Source: Methanosarcinales archaeon
Lineage (GTDB): Archaea > Halobacteriota > Methanosarcinia > Methanosarcinales > Methanogasteraceae
Direction: 5' to 3'
Assembly (NCBI GenBank): GCA_012961645.1
Contig: DTYY01000333.1
Location: 1-6,114 of the forward strand
Length of the DNA stretch: 6,114 bases
Notes under the pieces: generated by a model
The model's input: only the letters and a program-made list of their open reading frames with translations
What the model was told of the DNA's origin: nothing
Database searches by the model: none
Position numbers and translations under genes: made by a program
Shown: piece after piece, positions 4,930 through 6,114 of the stretch
Numbering within the stretch: position 1 is the first letter of the stretch
Layout of the letters: the number at the start of each line of letters is the position of its first letter

Positions 4930-5646
4930 ATGGAAAGAATGGAAAAAGTACCGAAGAGTGCTACGAGACCTGAGAGGGTTGCTTTCTTGGAGGAGCGGAT
5001 AAAGGAGATATATGCAGAGTATCGTCACCTTCTACCAGGTGACTACCGATGGGAAGACGAACGCTCCCGCTGGAATGAACTGGTCTACTGTATATTTGCT
5101 GAACTGACAGGACATGCATACAGGGATGCGCGCAGGCTGGCAGATGATATTGCGGACCTGGACCTGCTTGATATCGGGGTTCTGGCGTCTGTCCCAATAA
5201 TGGATGACGGAATGCCCAATCCTGAAAATAAGCGCGTTAGAACCATAACAGACATCCTCAAAACGAATGGTGTCAGTGAAGATGACATCAAAAAATCGCT
5301 CTCGGCAGTCTGTAAGGTAGCCCAGGCAATCCAGGAGAATTACGACGGTAAGATACAGAAGTTCCTGCGCAAGTATGGCCATGAGATCGTCAATGAGTTC
5401 GACTCGCACGTCTCGTTTTCTGAGGTGGATAAGGGCACCCAGTCCAGAATCCTTGTGAAGTGGATCCAGAACACGCTTGCAATGCCTCTTGCATTCTCAA
5501 ACGTCTATACGGTCAGATTCTGCGAGAGGAAGGGTGCCAATTACTGGGAACTTGCAGAGGCAGCAGACAACGTCGGGATCAATGCTGCTGTGCTCGATGA
5601 CCTCCTTGAGGTATACATCGTTGACATAGAAGGGAAGAAGAAATAA
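4930..5646 (+). CDS. Hypothetical protein with endonuclease III (HhH-GPD)-like layout
   Basis: A soluble, mostly helical 238-residue protein, with no signal peptide or membrane helix. I chose ATG 4930 because GGAGG (4917-4921) lies eight bases upstream; an in-frame ATG at 4879 has no ribosome site and would add 17 residues. Function not recognised. By hand alignment, WNELVYCIFAELTG (48-61), ILKTNGVSEDDIKKSLS (109-125), YDGKI (138-142) and SNVYTVRFCERKG (190-202) follow the spacing of endonuclease III (FELLIAVLLSAQ, IKTIGLYNSKAENI, HNGEV, VDTHIFRVCNR). The key signatures are not kept: the LPGVGRK hairpin aligns to DKGTQSR (167-173), the catalytic Lys aligns to R173, the catalytic Asp to N191, and no 4Fe-4S cysteine cluster is present (Cys only at 54, 128 and 198). 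If the fold is right, it is probably a non-glycosylase or DNA-binding derivative. It is divergent from the mrp operon and convergent with the stress-protein gene. Confidence 0.85.
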   Translation: MERMEKVPKSATRPERVAFLEERIKEIYAEYRHLLPGDYRWEDERSRWNELVYCIFAELTGHAYRDARRLADDIADLDLLDIGVLASVPIMDDGMPNPENKRVRTITDILKTNGVSEDDIKKSLSAVCKVAQAIQENYDGKIQKFLRKYGHEIVNEFDSHVSFSEVDKGTQSRILVKWIQNTLAMPLAFSNVYTVRFCERKGANYWELAEAADNVGINAAVLDDLLEVYIVDIEGKKK

Positions 5647-5665
5647 TAGTAGATGGGATCCGGAT

Positions 5666-5688
5666 CAGGGAATCAAAACGATTCCCTG
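5666..5688. terminator. Hairpin between convergent genes, possible bidirectional terminator
   Basis: CAGGGAATC (5666-5674) and GATTCCCTG (5680-5688) form a perfect 9-bp stem with loop AAAAC. TGGG-AAA-CCCA (5691-5701) follows as a second small stem. No T-run follows directly; on the plus strand the next T-rich bases are near 5711-5717, and on the minus strand the sequence past the stem becomes T-rich near 5635-5650. Archaeal termination depends mainly on T-tracts, so the hairpin may protect the 3' ends instead. Confidence 0.45.
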
Positions 5689-5704
5689 TCTGGGAAACCC
5701 AAAG

Positions 5705-6114
5705 TCATGTTACTTTTCTAACCGCAAACACCGAACTGTGAACTTTCCTGGCGATTGCTTCCGGTGCAGTCTTGCGCATGAGCCTTTTCAGGGCGCTCTC
5801 GTCCTTTGAGCCCATGACAAGAAGGTCGAAATGCTCCTTTCTGGTAAGCCTTGCTATCTCATCACTGGGCTTGCCCACCAGTACCTGTGTGTTTGCCGGT
5901 ATCCCTCTGTCACGGGCAACATCTGCAACCGCATCCGCGAGTGCCTGGCCCCTTGTCAGCCGGTTCGCCTTCATCTTTGCAAGCAACGTATCAGAGGTCT
6001 TCACGGTCTCACCAAGCCTTCTGCGCTCTCTTCCTGCCCCTGATGGTGCGGCAGCCTCTGGCAGGTAGACGACCCGCTCTCTGACTAGACCTTCCTCAAG
6101 ATCCACGACCTGGA
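5705..6114 (-). CDS. UspA-type universal stress protein, partial (N-terminus beyond right edge)
   Basis: About 135 codons of a universal stress protein ending with TGA at 5707-5705. A GTG at 6106 could be taken as a start, but the frame is open to the window edge (QV before it), and xQVVDLEEG fits the end of the second strand of the Usp fold. The first strand and helix (usually about 30-50 residues with a PxDGS motif) must therefore lie outside. Counting from the GTG, residues 75-89 (QVLVGKPSDEIARLT) and 93-130 (FDLLVMGSKDE through VHSSVFAVR) are the typical C-terminal half. The ATP motif G-2x-G-9x-G(S/T) is degenerate: G99 is kept, the second Gly is D102, and the third is K112 before T113. 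A non-ATP-binding UspA-like role is therefore likely. Convergent with the upstream plus-strand gene. Confidence 0.88.
   Translation of the reverse strand, partial: QVVDLEEGLVRERVVYLPEAAAPSGAGRERRRLGETVKTSDTLLAKMKANRLTRGQALADAVADVARDRGIPANTQVLVGKPSDEIARLTRKEHFDLLVMGSKDESALKRLMRKTAPEAIARKVHSSVFAVRKVT

Noticed and set aside
6104..6106. GTG as the start of the universal stress protein
   Set aside because: The frame stays open to the window edge, and the protein would lack the first strand and helix of the Usp fold; the true start should be outside.

Overview
The window reads as a piece of an archaeal chromosome, most likely from a euryarchaeon of the methanogen or anaerobic methanotroph type. 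The evidence is a split Mrp/Mbh-type membrane gene cluster in the order known from archaea, ribosome binding sites of the GGTGAT/GAGGTGA type that match an archaeal 16S 3' end, and TATA-like boxes in the one long intergenic gap. I cannot name the genus.

Bases 1-4504, minus strand: a tightly packed operon read from right to left, mrpE, mrpF, mrpG, a DUF4040 (MbhD-like) gene, an MbhE-like gene, mrpB, mrpC, mrpD, then a second antiporter-like subunit that runs off the left edge. The order is colinear with mbhA-mbhH of archaeal membrane-bound hydrogenases, and the large fused MrpA subunit is absent. From mrpG to mrpD five consecutive gene pairs overlap by four bases (ATGA or TTGA), so translation is probably coupled. 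Together the genes encode a membrane module exchanging Na+ and H+. It could be a stand-alone Mrp antiporter, or the ion-pumping half of a redox complex (Mbh hydrogenase, or the MBS/Mbx type, which carries an extra H' subunit). Genes beyond the left edge would decide.

Bases 4505-4929: a divergent intergenic region of about 425 bases, AT-richer than its surroundings, with no convincing gene. It holds two TATA-like boxes, a 41-base imperfect dyad, a 12-base perfect palindrome, a nested inverted repeat with alternative pairing partners, and a further interrupted hairpin just before the plus-strand gene. This is the densest unexplained structure in the window.

Bases 4930-5646, plus strand: a soluble 238-residue protein of unknown function. 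By eye it follows the layout of HhH-GPD DNA glycosylases (endonuclease III fold) but lacks the LPGVG-K and catalytic Asp signatures and the iron-sulfur cysteines.

Bases 5647-5704: a short convergent gap with a perfect 9-bp hairpin. Bases 5705-6114, minus strand: the C-terminal part of a UspA-type universal stress protein whose ATP-binding glycines are replaced. Its start lies beyond the right edge.
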